64,000 nucleotides of DNA from the NCBI RefSeq assembly GCF_029167645.1, contig NZ_CP119147.1:6838501-6902500 (forward strand), read 5' to 3'. The stretch comes from Streptomyces sp. AM 2-1-1. Its GTDB lineage: Bacteria; Actinomycetota; Actinomycetes; Streptomycetales; Streptomycetaceae. Positions 54,914 to 63,502 of this stretch are shown here, piece after piece; position 1 is the first letter of the stretch, and the number at the start of each line of letters is the position of its first letter. The translations under genes were made by a program, and so were the position numbers. Under the pieces are notes generated by a model. It searched no databases, was not told where the DNA came from, and saw only the letters and a program-made list of their open reading frames with translations.

Positions 54914-56785
54914 GTGAACGTCATGACGCTGACAGGCGCAGTGATGACCCACCCCCGGAGAATCGCTGCAGCCGGGGAAGTAGCAGCGAAGGACCCGAAA
55001 AGCCGCATTCAGGTGGTCACCGACCCAGACCCGACGGGCCCTCCTACCGCACTGCGGACCGCGAATCCCTCATGGAACTGCGTCGGGTCCACGGCAACGC
55101 ATCACATCGTCCTCCAGGACGACGTCCTTCTCGCTGACGACTTCTTCTCTCACGTGGAAGCGGTCGCAGCCGCCGTCCCCGACGAGGCGGTCGCCTTCTA
55201 CGAGGGGTGGGAAGGGAGAAACAGCGGTGTGGTGAGGCTGGGAGCACTCACCGGAGCGCAATGGGGGTATGCGATCGATGAACACGTCCCGTCGCTGGCT
55301 CTGATGCTGCCGGCCGAAGCAGCGCGAGGCTACGCGAAGTTCGCTGCGCAACACGGTGACGGGTGGCCTTATGACGTCGTCATGCAGCGCTATCTCAAGG
55401 CATTGGGAATGCGAGTCAGGATAGCCGTTCCCAGCACGGTCGACCACGACGACGTTCCGAGCCTGGCGGGAAACAGCAAGCACGGCTGGCGGCGGGCCAC
55501 GTACTTCGCCGAGAAAGCCGATGCCGTCACCTCGCAGGCGTGCGCCGACTTCGACGTGGTGCCGTTCTACCAGTACGGCGAGTCCAAGTGTGCGGTGCGA
55601 TACGGGGCGCGCTGGGACTACCTGGACACCGACCGCTACCTGGGACGCATTGGCCTGGCCGAACGCTGCGACAGCGGCTTCGCCGGGCTGAGCAACCCAG
55701 TTGGCGAAGGGCTGCCTGCAACGGTGCGCCGGCAGGCATGGCTCACGGCCTTCGCCACCGGCGTGGTGGTCGCGGGCCTGACACAGCAAGACCCTAACCC
55801 TGACACAGCCCGCGCCGTCATGGAGTCCCTCGGTCCCGGAGGGCTGTGCGAGGAGTACACGGACGCCGAACTCCTCCCTATGATCCCCCGGATCAGGGAT
55901 CTGGCGACGAAAGCCTTCGAAGCAGGCAGAACCGCCCGCCGCGCCCAGGACGGAGCGATGCCTTCCCTTCCCGCAGACGTCGTGGTCACCGGCGGCAACC
56001 CGGCATTCGGTGAGCATCTGGTCCGTCTGCTCGGCGACGAAGGCTGCCGCTCGGTGTACGCCGAGCGGCTCGTTTCCCACCAGGAAGTGCACACCGTTGT
56101 CCATCTGGGCGACCCGCAGTGCAGCCCTCATACGGTAACAAGCACGCTCATGGCGGCCGAGAAGCTCGGCGTTCAGCGTCTGCTCCATATCAGTTCAGCA
56201 GCCGTCTACCGCAATCAAAGCACTGACGTATGCAGGGAGAACACGTTGTCCGCGCCACCTACGGACGCAGAGGCCCGTGCCTGGTGGGACGAGGAGCAAG
56301 AATATCTACATTGGGGTAAGAGGACCGGTGTCACGGTGCAGATCATGCGTCTGGCTGAGCAGGTGGGACCGCATGCACCGTTGAACGGTGTGCTCGCCAC
56401 CTGGATGCTGAAAGCCTGGACGCGCCGCCCCATGGCTCTCCTCGACGGGCGACGGCACCAGCTCGTTGACCACCGCGACGTCGCCGGGGCACTCGCCGCA
56501 GTCCTCGCCTTGCCCGCCCAGTCCCCGGTGTACAACGTCGCCTCCGCCCAGTTCGACGAAATGGAACTGGCCGAGCTGGCCGCACAGACAGCCCGGCTCA
56601 CTCCTTGGGAACAGGCTGCCGACGCCCCACCGCCCGCCTCCACGATGTCCACCACCCTGATCACGGACGAGACCGGCTGGGTGGCTTCGGCCGACATCCG
56701 CAGCGGAGCCAGGGCTCAAGCCCAATGGCTGGCCTGCGACACCCACGATGATCTCGCCGGTCTCGGCCTCCGCCGGTCTCGGTAG
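54914..56785 (+). CDS. glycosyltransferase / NAD-dependent epimerase fusion
   Basis: This 623-residue two-domain protein starts at a GTG behind AAAGG. Residues 1-330 look like a GT-A-type glycosyltransferase, with 'HHIVLQDDVLLADDFF' carrying an acidic metal-binding cluster and later PYDVVMQRYLKALG. Residues about 350-600 are an extended SDR/epimerase: VVVTGGNPAFGEHLVRLL, HISSAAVYR, and RLAEQVGPHAPL. The nucleotide-binding TGGxGxxG is altered (TGGNPAFG) and Tyr-Lys spacing is unusual (EYLHWGK), so the second domain may be structural or have altered chemistry. It probably transfers and tailors a sugar in the cluster. Confidence 0.78.
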   Translation: MNVMTLTGAVMTHPRRIAAAGEVAAKDPKSRIQVVTDPDPTGPPTALRTANPSWNCVGSTATHHIVLQDDVLLADDFFSHVEAVAAAVPDEAVAFYEGWEGRNSGVVRLGALTGAQWGYAIDEHVPSLALMLPAEAARGYAKFAAQHGDGWPYDVVMQRYLKALGMRVRIAVPSTVDHDDVPSLAGNSKHGWRRATYFAEKADAVTSQACADFDVVPFYQYGESKCAVRYGARWDYLDTDRYLGRIGLAERCDSGFAGLSNPVGEGLPATVRRQAWLTAFATGVVVAGLTQQDPNPDTARAVMESLGPGGLCEEYTDAELLPMIPRIRDLATKAFEAGRTARRAQDGAMPSLPADVVVTGGNPAFGEHLVRLLGDEGCRSVYAERLVSHQEVHTVVHLGDPQCSPHTVTSTLMAAEKLGVQRLLHISSAAVYRNQSTDVCRENTLSAPPTDAEARAWWDEEQEYLHWGKRTGVTVQIMRLAEQVGPHAPLNGVLATWMLKAWTRRPMALLDGRRHQLVDHRDVAGALAAVLALPAQSPVYNVASAQFDEMELAELAAQTARLTPWEQAADAPPPASTMSTTLITDETGWVASADIRSGARAQAQWLACDTHDDLAGLGLRRSR

Positions 56786-56792
56786 ACGGCCC

Positions 56793-57389
56793 ATGCCTGA
56801 GGAACAACCACAGCAGCTTCTCCAGCCCGACAGCACCGCACAGGCTGGGATCTTGTCCCGCCCCAACGCTGAGGCCACCACCGCGTTCACTGTAGTGATG
56901 TCCCTGACGGGATTCGCCGCGCTGGCCGTGGTGCCCATCTCGCCGACCGCTGCCCGGGACCTGGACGGCGTGCCGCTGTTTCCCATGGTGGCGGGCTGCT
57001 TCATGGCAGTGACCCTGCTCGGCGGTGGCCTGGGCGGACACTGGTCAGACCAGGCAGGGACCCCGCGCCCGCCGGCGCTCGGCATGGTCCTGTCCGTGGT
57101 GACGCTTCCGGTGCCGGCCAACAGCGTGTCGATCGGGCAACGGGCGATCGGCAGGTTCGTAGACGGTCGGGCCGCCGGTACGGTCGCAGTTTCGATGGCG
57201 ACAGCGATCGGCCACTCCTACCCGGAGCACCTGCGCCTTTGCACGCTCGCCATGATGAGCACGAGCTGGGTCCTCCCTTTTTTGGCCGGGCCGCCGCCCC
57301 TGACGCTGATTACGGATCGGGACGGCCCTACCGTCATGGTCGGAGTGGCCTTCACCGCATCAGCGGTCCTGTGGGCGGCAACTTCATGA
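56793..57389 (+). pseudogene. MFS transporter, truncated/frameshifted
   Basis: About 198 residues make up the first half of an MFS protein (SLTGFAALAVVPISPTAARD; GGGLGGHWSDQAGTPRPP as the TM2-3 loop; IGRFVDGRAAGTVAVSMATA). The frame stops at 57387-57389. Downstream to about 57700, other frames give hydrophobic pieces (LVIAGAPITAASVAFTLLG; NLGQVVVLALASTVLSN) that would fit the missing second half. Most likely a decayed exporter gene of the cluster. A six-helix half-transporter is possible but less likely. Confidence 0.65.
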
Positions 57390-57738
57390 GTGCAGGGAAG
57401 AGTGCTCCAGTACGTTGCTCGGCATCGCCTGGTCATTGCCGGCGCGCCGATCACGGCGGCCTCCGTCGCGTTCACCCTCCTGGGAAGCCTCCCCGGCTGC
57501 CGCCTCTCAGCGCCGACGTGGCTATGCCCTTAGCTGCGGGCGACATGGGTTTGCTCGACTCGCACGTCACCGTCCTGTCGCTCTCCCACGGCGCACGGCC
57601 CACGGCACCCCCACGGGCACACCACCAGCGCGAGGCAGACGAACAAGAACCTGGGGCAGGTCGTCGTGCTGGCCCTGGCCTCCACCGTCCTCAGCAACTG
57701 AGTCAGCTCAACCCCATTCACTCGAAAGGCAGCAACCT
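57390..57738. other. decayed 3' part of the MFS gene and leader of the dehydrogenase gene
   Basis: No intact ORF is present. Out-of-frame fragments of transmembrane coding sequence (57415-57700) continue the MFS gene. GAAAGG at 57724-57729 is the ribosome site of the next gene. Confidence 0.4.
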
Positions 57739-58998
57739 GTGCGCAGCGATCTTGTCGTTATTGGCCTCGGATACGTAGGCCTGCCTCTGGCCGTGGAAGC
57801 AAGCCGCTCCGGCCTGACCGTTGTCGGCCTGGACCGTGACGCACCTACCGTCGCGCAGCTCAACAGCGGCGTCTCGCACATCGACGACGTCGACGACACC
57901 GCCGTTCAAGCCATGCTGTCACAAGGCTTCGCGGCAACGACCGACGAAAGCGTTATCGCCGGCGCCCACACCGTCGTGATCTGTGTGCCAACCCCGCTCT
58001 CAACGCACGGTGGACCGGATCTGTCCATGGTCGAAAGCGCATGCGCGACGATCAGCCGCCACTTACATGCCGCCACACTGGTCGTACTGGAGTCCACCAC
58101 CTATCCCGGAACAACCGATGAGGTGGTCAAACCCATCCTCGAACAATCAGGCCTCACCGCGGGAACTGACTTCCACCTGGCCTTCTCACCGGAACGGGTC
58201 GACCCCGGAAACAAGATTTTCGGCATCCGCAACACCCCCAAGGTCGTCGGAGGCTATACCCCCGCCTGCACCGCCGCCGTTGCCGCCTTCTACGGGAAGT
58301 TCATCGACCAAGTCGTCCAGGCTGCGGGAACGCGCGAAGCCGAAATGGCTAAGCTCATCGAGAACACTTACCGGCACGTCAACATCGCTCTGGTCAACGA
58401 AATGGCGATTTTCTGCCACGAACTCGGTATCAACTTGTGGGACTCCATCTCCTGCGCCGCCACCAAACCCTTCGGCTACCAGGCGTTCCACCCCGGACCT
58501 GGCGTAGGTGGGCACTGTATTCCCATCGACCCGAACTACCTTGCTCACAAGGTCCGTACCCTCGGCTACCCCTTCCGCATGGTCGAGTTGGCGCAGGAGA
58601 TCAACACTCGCATGCCGCGTTACGTGGTCGAGCGGGCCCAGCAACTCCTCGATCGAAACGGCAGCACACTCAGCGGTTCGCGCGTCCTGCTGCTGGGCGT
58701 CACCTACAAGGCGGATATCTCAGACCAGCGCGAAACCTCTGCCCGCGATGTCGCCCGACGGCTCCGGACCCTAGGTGCCGAGGTGGTATACCACGACCCC
58801 TACATCCACGGCTGGGAAGTCGACGGCACGCCGGTCACCGAGGATCGCGATCTGACCACCGCTTTGGAGCGAGCCGACCTCGCTATCCTCCTGCAGCAGC
58901 ACACCACCTTCGACATGGATCACATCGAGACCCATGCCCCGCTGCTCCTCGACACCCGTGGCTCGGCTCGTCCGCAGCCGCACGTCGCCCGCCTGTAG
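57739..58998 (+). CDS. nucleotide-sugar dehydrogenase (UDP-glucose/GDP-mannose dehydrogenase family)
   Basis: This 419-residue enzyme performs two successive NAD-dependent oxidations of a nucleotide sugar C6 alcohol to a uronic acid. Seen: N-terminal Rossmann motif GLGYVGLPLA, FSPERVDPG, ENTYRHVNIALVNEMA, catalytic Cys in PGVGGHCIPIDPNYL, and 'LLGVTYKADISDQRETSA' of the C-terminal domain. The GHCIPIDPNY form resembles WecC/WbpA-type HexNAc dehydrogenases. GTG at 57739 follows GAAAGG. Last intact gene of the + strand pathway unit. Confidence 0.92.
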   Translation: MRSDLVVIGLGYVGLPLAVEASRSGLTVVGLDRDAPTVAQLNSGVSHIDDVDDTAVQAMLSQGFAATTDESVIAGAHTVVICVPTPLSTHGGPDLSMVESACATISRHLHAATLVVLESTTYPGTTDEVVKPILEQSGLTAGTDFHLAFSPERVDPGNKIFGIRNTPKVVGGYTPACTAAVAAFYGKFIDQVVQAAGTREAEMAKLIENTYRHVNIALVNEMAIFCHELGINLWDSISCAATKPFGYQAFHPGPGVGGHCIPIDPNYLAHKVRTLGYPFRMVELAQEINTRMPRYVVERAQQLLDRNGSTLSGSRVLLLGVTYKADISDQRETSARDVARRLRTLGAEVVYHDPYIHGWEVDGTPVTEDRDLTTALERADLAILLQQHTTFDMDHIETHAPLLLDTRGSARPQPHVARL

Positions 58999-59022
58999 CG
59001 TCGCGGTCTGCCGCAGGCGATG

Positions 59023-59196
59023 TCAACGAGTGCGCGGACCCTTTGAAGACACGCCCTGAACTTGCCGTGCAACGTTCGGCTGCTTCGGCATCGGTGGCCG
59101 ATGCAGGTTCGCCGTGACGGGCATTCCAATGAGTTCAGAGAGCTCACCGTTCCAGTGCACGAGGTCTTCAAGGGGCCGGCTTCTGCTCGCGTCCAT
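59023..59196 (-). CDS. small hypothetical protein (57 aa)
   Basis: A short ORF, MDASRSRPLEDLVHWNGELS onwards, ends next to the dehydrogenase gene (convergent). Codon use is mixed and AGCAGG precedes the ATG. It may be a fragment of a larger lost gene at the edge of the transposase remnant. No family recognised. Confidence 0.3.
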   Translation of the reverse strand: MDASRSRPLEDLVHWNGELSELIGMPVTANLHRPPMPKQPNVARQVQGVSSKGPRTR

Positions 59197-59246
59197 GTTG
59201 CCCATCCTGCTTGACCGCATGGTCACTGGGCATTGACAGCCGCCGG

Positions 59247-59803
59247 TCAGCTCGGAACGGGCGTGACGCGTCGGGGTGTGTGGCGACTTTGTGGTGGGCG
59301 GGTCGGTTGAACTCGTCGCCGGTGGCAATGACTCTGCTCACGTCGTGGCTGGGCGGCGATCCTCAGCCAGGTCCACCGGTCGGCCGCCTCGGAGCTGCGA
59401 AGACAGGGCTGGGTCCGTTCGAGCGTCTGCTTGAACAGGCGGAACGTGTGCTCGATGTCGAAGCGGCGGAGGAAGGACTGCCAGCAGCGGTTCACGTCGT
59501 CCGAGGTGGCGCCGGTGCCCGACCACCACAGCCAGACCGGCTTGTTGACCCCGCCGCTGGGCAGCTTCTCCACGATCAGCCGGATGACGGTGCCCTTGAT
59601 GAGGGGCAGCGGGCCGTCGTGGTCGAGCCATGCGGCCCGGCGGGTCAACCGCGGGTGCGGTCGGGCCCACGCCTGCGCGGCCGCCTTCTCGTGGAGCCGG
59701 GTGTCCGTGGTCGTCACGGCCTGCTCGGTGCCCCAGGTTGCGGGATCACCAAAGACGAACTCGGCGCCGTGCTCGGGCGGCCGGCCGCCCTTGGGTGGGC
59801 CAG
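59247..59803 (-). mobile_element. IS transposase remnant
   Basis: The minus strand reads GRPPEHGAEFVFGDPATWGT, TRLHEKAAAQAWARPHPRLT, VEKLPSGGVNKPVWLWWSGT and FLRRFDIEHTFRLFKQTLER. This is the C-terminal half of a DDE-type transposase of a kind common in Streptomyces. The N-terminal half is absent and the reading degenerates after WLRIAAQ. It directly abuts the truncated P450 on the opposite strand, so its insertion probably removed the P450 start. Inverted repeat ends were not identified. Confidence 0.78.
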
Positions 59804-60909
59804 GCGGAAAGAAGAAGTGCGCCAAGTGCTGTCGGATCCTCGGTTCGTGAACGACCCCTCGCATGTGCCCGGCAGTGAACCCGAGCATCGCATCGAGCAG
59901 CTGTGGCGCACCCGTGGGGCTCGCCCCAAGGAGGTGAAGTACCTGCGCGCCGCTCTGTTCGGCACCGACGGACCCGCACACCATCGCCTGCGCCGCACGG
60001 TGGTCCGGGCGTTCACGGCCGGCCGCGTGACCCGGCTGCGTCCCCGCATCGAACACATCACCCACACCCTCCTCGACGCCTCCCCCGCCCACACCGGCCC
60101 GGACGGCGTCGATCTGATCCCCCGCCTCGCCTACCCTCTGCCGATCACCGTCATCTGTGAGCTCGTCGGCGTCCCCGAAGCGGAGCGCCCGCACTGGTCG
60201 CTCTGGAGCGCGGTGCTCACCGACGGCGGCACCGGTAGCACCCTGGGCGAAGCCCTCCACGCCATGAGCGCCTCGGCACACGCGATCATGGACCACCTCC
60301 GCGCCCACCCCGGCGACGACCTCCTCTCCGCACTGCCCGCCGCGCACGACGACCCACTCACCGCCACCGAAACCGTCGCCCTGATCCTCAACCTCGTCTT
60401 CGCCGGACATGCCACCACCGTCAACCTCATCGCCAACGGCATCGCGGCCCTCCTCACACCCCGACCAACTCGCCCTGCTGCGCCACGACCCCACTCTGGG
60501 GCCCAGCGCCGCCGAGGAACTGATGCGCTGGTGCGGCCCCACCCCGCGCGCCCTGCCCCGTTACGTGACCGAAGAAGTCCGTCTGAACGGATGCCTCGTC
60601 CGCAAGGGCGAGGCGGTCCTGCCGGTTCTGGCCGCCGCCGACCGCGACCCCCGCGCTCACCCCAACCCCGACCGGCTCGACATCACCCGCGCCCGCACCC
60701 GATCCGGCTCTCCGCAGGTCGGCTTCGGCCACGGCCCCCACCGCTGCATAGGCGACCACCTCGCCCTCCTGGAGGCCCAAGTGGCCTGGGAAGCGCTGTG
60801 GGACCGCTTCCCGGATCTGACCCTGGTCGTCGCGCCGGACGAGCTGGTCCGCGAGGCCCACCCCAACTCCTGGAAGCTGACCGCACTGCCCGCGCGCCTG
60901 CACCCCTGA
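59804..60909 (+). pseudogene. cytochrome P450, 5'-truncated and frameshifted
   Basis: The reading VRQVLSDPRFVND, FGTDGPAHHRLRRTVVRAFT, LNLVFAGHATTVNLIANGIA (I-helix AGHxTT) continues in one frame to about 60458. After a one-base shift it resumes as LALLRHDPTLGPSAAEELMR, with RALPRYVTEEVRL and the haem-binding loop FGHGPHRCIG. The first about 60 residues are missing at the transposase junction. It was probably once an oxidase of the island pathway. Now inactive unless the shift is a sequencing error. Confidence 0.82.
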
Positions 60910-61209
60910 TCGGGCGACCGGCCCGAAACATACGCCCTGCCGAGCCGCGAGCCGGCAGCCGACCGCGCCATCTCCGCGCAGCCACTCACAGTGCAGGCCG
61001 TGACCGCCGACAAGAAGCAGGTGCGCCATTCGCTATGGGGACAGCGCCCCGCCGTCGGCCGGACTTGGCGCCGGTGACTGTGGCGAGTTCCCGTCCGGGC
61101 TGCGGCCAGCGGGGCCGTAGTGCCGCGGTCGCCGCCGCGAGGAGGAGTGGGGCGGAGGAGAAAGGGCCTGGACGCGCACAGGCCGGTCACACCGCGGCAG
61201 GCTGGGTGA
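60910..61209. other. interval without recognised gene
   Basis: Three hundred bases between the P450 remnant and a small ORF. No coding sequence, hairpin or promoter stood out. Confidence 0.4.
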
Positions 61210-61503
61210 GTGAGCCGGGGCCGAAGCGGCGGTGGGCCGCGCACGCTGCCGCTGTTCTCGGGCCGTTCTCCCCGCGCGGAGACGGCCCGAGCCTACGGTG
61301 GCGTGCTGGACGAGACGATCGAGGTCGAGCTGCACGGCGGCTCGCTGGACGGGAAGAGAGTCCCCGTGCTCCTTGATGACGACGACCCGTGGACCGCCGT
61401 TATCAGCGACCACGGCACCTGCCCCGGAGGCCGCTCCCTCTACGCCCCGGACCCGGCAGGCGTCTGGCGGTGGGTCAGGGACCTGCGCGCGGACGAGCTG
61501 TAG
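61210..61503 (+). CDS. small hypothetical protein (up to 97 aa)
   Basis: The C-terminal 65 residues have clear coding character (ETIEVELHGGSLDGKRVPVL, then WTAVISDHGTCPGGRSLYAP and WRWVRDLRADEL). The first 30 are Arg/Gly-rich and may not be translated; a GTG at 61303 would give a 66-residue form. The acidic, beta-rich composition resembles small accessory proteins of plasmids and islands. No function recognised. Confidence 0.55.
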   Translation: MSRGRSGGGPRTLPLFSGRSPRAETARAYGGVLDETIEVELHGGSLDGKRVPVLLDDDDPWTAVISDHGTCPGGRSLYAPDPAGVWRWVRDLRADEL

Positions 61504-61837
61504 CACCCCCTCCTCAGGGAAACCCGAAAACGCGACAGGCGGGTCAGCCGGCCCGCCCGCAGAGCGACGAAGGTGGTCAGCGCTGGACGTTGGTCATCCC
61601 CACCCGAGGTCCTCGTCGTGCAGGCCCCACCCACGTCTCCGCAGCAGATCTCCCTCATGCTCAACACCCCAGGGTCGGTCGGAAGGCAGAAGGCTACGCC
61701 CCACCTGATGGTGTGGTGGAAGCCGTTCACCCGTCCGGTAGCTTGCGGCAGAGCTTGTCCATCGACTGCTTCACGTCCTCGAGCTGGTCGCCCGTGTCCG
61801 CAGACGCCCATCTATGCGCATCGTTCTCGAGGCGGCG
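61504..61837. other. interval with a minus-strand coding remnant
   Basis: On the minus strand, 61727-61810 reads SADTGDQLEDVKQSMDKLCR KLPDG then stop, with good codon character but no start. This is the C-terminal tail of a lost or broken small gene. Nothing else seen. Confidence 0.3.
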
Positions 61838-61870
61838 TCGCCCCGCCGCCGGGAGTCGGCGGCGGGGCGA
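61838..61870 (-). terminator. terminator hairpin after the tectonin-type gene
   Basis: A perfect 13-bp stem (TCGCCCCGCCGCC and complement) with a 7-nt loop lies about 20 bases beyond the stop on the minus strand. Confidence 0.7.
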
Positions 61871-61890
61871 GAGGCTGAGGCTGACTCCGT

Positions 61891-62592
61891 TTACGGCAGG
61901 TCGCCGGTGTAGCGGTAGATCTCGGCGTTGGCGTTGACGCCCCAGACGGTGCCGTCGGCTGCGGCGCTGATGTCGGTCAGGCCGCCGGGGACGCCGTGCC
62001 ACGGCGTGGCGTCGTCGTTGGTGAACCGGTAGATCTGTCCGTTGGCGTTGACGCCCCAGACATTGGAGCGGGACCCGGCGGAGATTTTGACCAGGCCGCC
62101 CGCGATCTTCTTCCAGTGGCCGGTGGTGCCTTGGTCGCCGGTGTAGCGGTAGATCTCGGCGTTGGCGTTGACGCCCCAGACGGTGCCGTCGGCTGCGGCG
62201 CTGATGTCGGTCAGGCCGCCGGGGACGCCGTGCCACGGCGTGGCGTCGTCGTTGGTGAACCGGTAGATCTGTCCGTTGGCGTTGACGCCCCAGACATTGG
62301 AGCGGGACCCGGCGGAGATTTTGACCAGGCCGCCCGCGATCTTCTTCCAGTGGCCGGTGGTGCCTTGGTCGCCGGTGTAGCGGTAGATCTCGGCGTTGGC
62401 GTTGACGCCCCAGACGGTGCCGTCGGCCGCGGCGCTGATGTCGGTCAGGCCGCCGGGGACGCCGTGCCACGGCGTGGCGTCGTCGTTCGTGAACCGGTAG
62501 ATCTGCGCATTCGCGTTGACACCCCAGACGTTGGACCGCGACCCCGCCGAGATCCCCGTCAGACCGCCCGCGATCTTCTTCCAATGAGCCAT
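61891..62592 (-). CDS. tectonin-type six-bladed beta-propeller lectin
   Basis: This 233-residue protein is made of three near-identical 78-residue units, each holding two blades. Repeated elements are HWKKIAGGL, ISAGSRSNVWGVNANGQIYR, WHGVPGGLTDIS and TVWGVNANAEIYRYTG. Six tectonin repeats (I-S-x-x-x-x-G-x-V-W-G-V-N) would close one propeller. No signal peptide is visible, so it is cytoplasmic or released by other means. Tectonins bind glycans or methylated sugars in other organisms. ATG at 62592 follows AAAGGAA at 10 bases. Isolated in the island near its right edge. Confidence 0.85.
   Translation of the reverse strand: MAHWKKIAGGLTGISAGSRSNVWGVNANAQIYRFTNDDATPWHGVPGGLTDISAAADGTVWGVNANAEIYRYTGDQGTTGHWKKIAGGLVKISAGSRSNVWGVNANGQIYRFTNDDATPWHGVPGGLTDISAAADGTVWGVNANAEIYRYTGDQGTTGHWKKIAGGLVKISAGSRSNVWGVNANGQIYRFTNDDATPWHGVPGGLTDISAAADGTVWGVNANAEIYRYTGDLP
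61906..62592. repeat. three tandem 234-bp repeats inside the tectonin gene
   Basis: The DNA encoding the three two-blade units repeats with a period of 234 bases. The two units nearest the 3' end of the gene are almost identical at nucleotide level, while the first unit (near 62500-62592) has diverged more, mostly at silent positions. This indicates recent duplication or gene conversion. Confidence 0.85.
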
Positions 62593-62994
62593 GCCGACCT
62601 TGTTCCTTTCGCTCGGGCCCCGCCTTCAGGGCCGGTCGCAGACTAGGTCGCCTAAATGGGCCAATACTCGGACTGATCCCACAAGATGATCTGAAAATGA
62701 ACGTTTGGCGCTGCGCGCTCCCGTTCCGCCTGACGATCGGACCGGCCAGCTGCCGGCATCTTGGCCTGATGTGCTGTCCCACCCCAGGGGGATCGACGCA
62801 GCGGTTCAGTATGTGCGGAGGCGGATTACACCATCTTCGCTGTCGACTCCGTACGGGGTTTCTGGCCCTCGGCCGTCCACAGATCACCGCGCCCGGCCCT
62901 TAAGTTGCCGTCCTCTGTCCACAGGTGAGCCGTTTTACGGTTCGAGTCCGCTTCTGGGTGTCAGGTGCCGGGACGCACACGAAAGGGCCCAGCC
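62593..62994. other. interval with island-edge sequence, no gene
   Basis: About 400 bases, A/T-richer between 62640 and 62700 where the tectonin promoter should lie. Near the end, ACGGTTCGAGTCCG (62937-62950) resembles a tRNA T-arm, but no tRNA can be folded around it. Confidence 0.4.
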
Positions 62995-63502
62995 GTGGAA
63001 CAGACGAAGTTCGACCGGCAGGTGGAGAAGGACGCCGAATCCCTCGTGTTCGGGATCGGCAGGGTGTTGGCCGGCCGGGACCTGGACGGGGTCCGTCGTA
63101 CGGACGCGACGTTCTGGCGTGCGGGTACCCGGGTCCTGCCGAAGGTGGAGGGCAAGGTCCGGCGCCGCTCCTACAAGCCCGGGTGGCGCCGGTTGTCCTT
63201 CCGCGTTGTGCTGGGGACCGGTGTCGCGGAGAGTGGCTACCTGTCCACCGGGATCTGGACGCCCCCCGGGAAGCGCTGACAGAGCTGTGGGAGAACCGGG
63301 AGACGGCGCTCGCCGCGCTGGAGCCGGCCGGGACCGGCGCCGCCTCGTTCCTGGTCAGCCCCCTGGCACGCCGAGGGCCGCATGCCGTATGTGCGGGTGA
63401 AGAAGACCCGCAAGCCGCCGGCGAAGTCCGTCTTCGAAGATCCCCGGACGCCGGAGCTGGTGGCCAGGGCCAAGGAGTCCGCGCCGATCATCGCTCGGGA
63501 GC
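62995..63502 (+). pseudogene. hypothetical island gene, frameshifted and truncated
   Basis: GAAAGG precedes a GTG at 62995 that opens EQTKFDRQVEKDAESLVFGI and RRTDATFWRAGTRVLPKVEG, stopping at 63279. Coding character continues in a second frame (LTELWENRETALAALEPAGT) and then returns to the first (MPYVRVKKTRKPPAKSVFED, PELVARAKESAPIIARE) until it meets the ABC remnant. Two compensating shifts indicate a decaying gene. No function recognised. Confidence 0.55.

Noticed and set aside
59211..61376. Single long + strand frame spanning transposase, P450 and beyond
   Set aside because: Only its middle part (59804-60458) encodes P450 sequence. The first part is antisense to the transposase fragment and the last part follows a frameshift.
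61906..62592. Regular 234-bp repeats considered as CRISPR or iterons
   Set aside because: The repeats are in one continuous coding frame giving tectonin blades; no spacer-repeat architecture.
45421..63502. Integrase or clear attachment repeats for the island
   Set aside because: No recombinase gene or convincing direct repeat at the two ABC remnants was found; the mechanism of insertion stays open.
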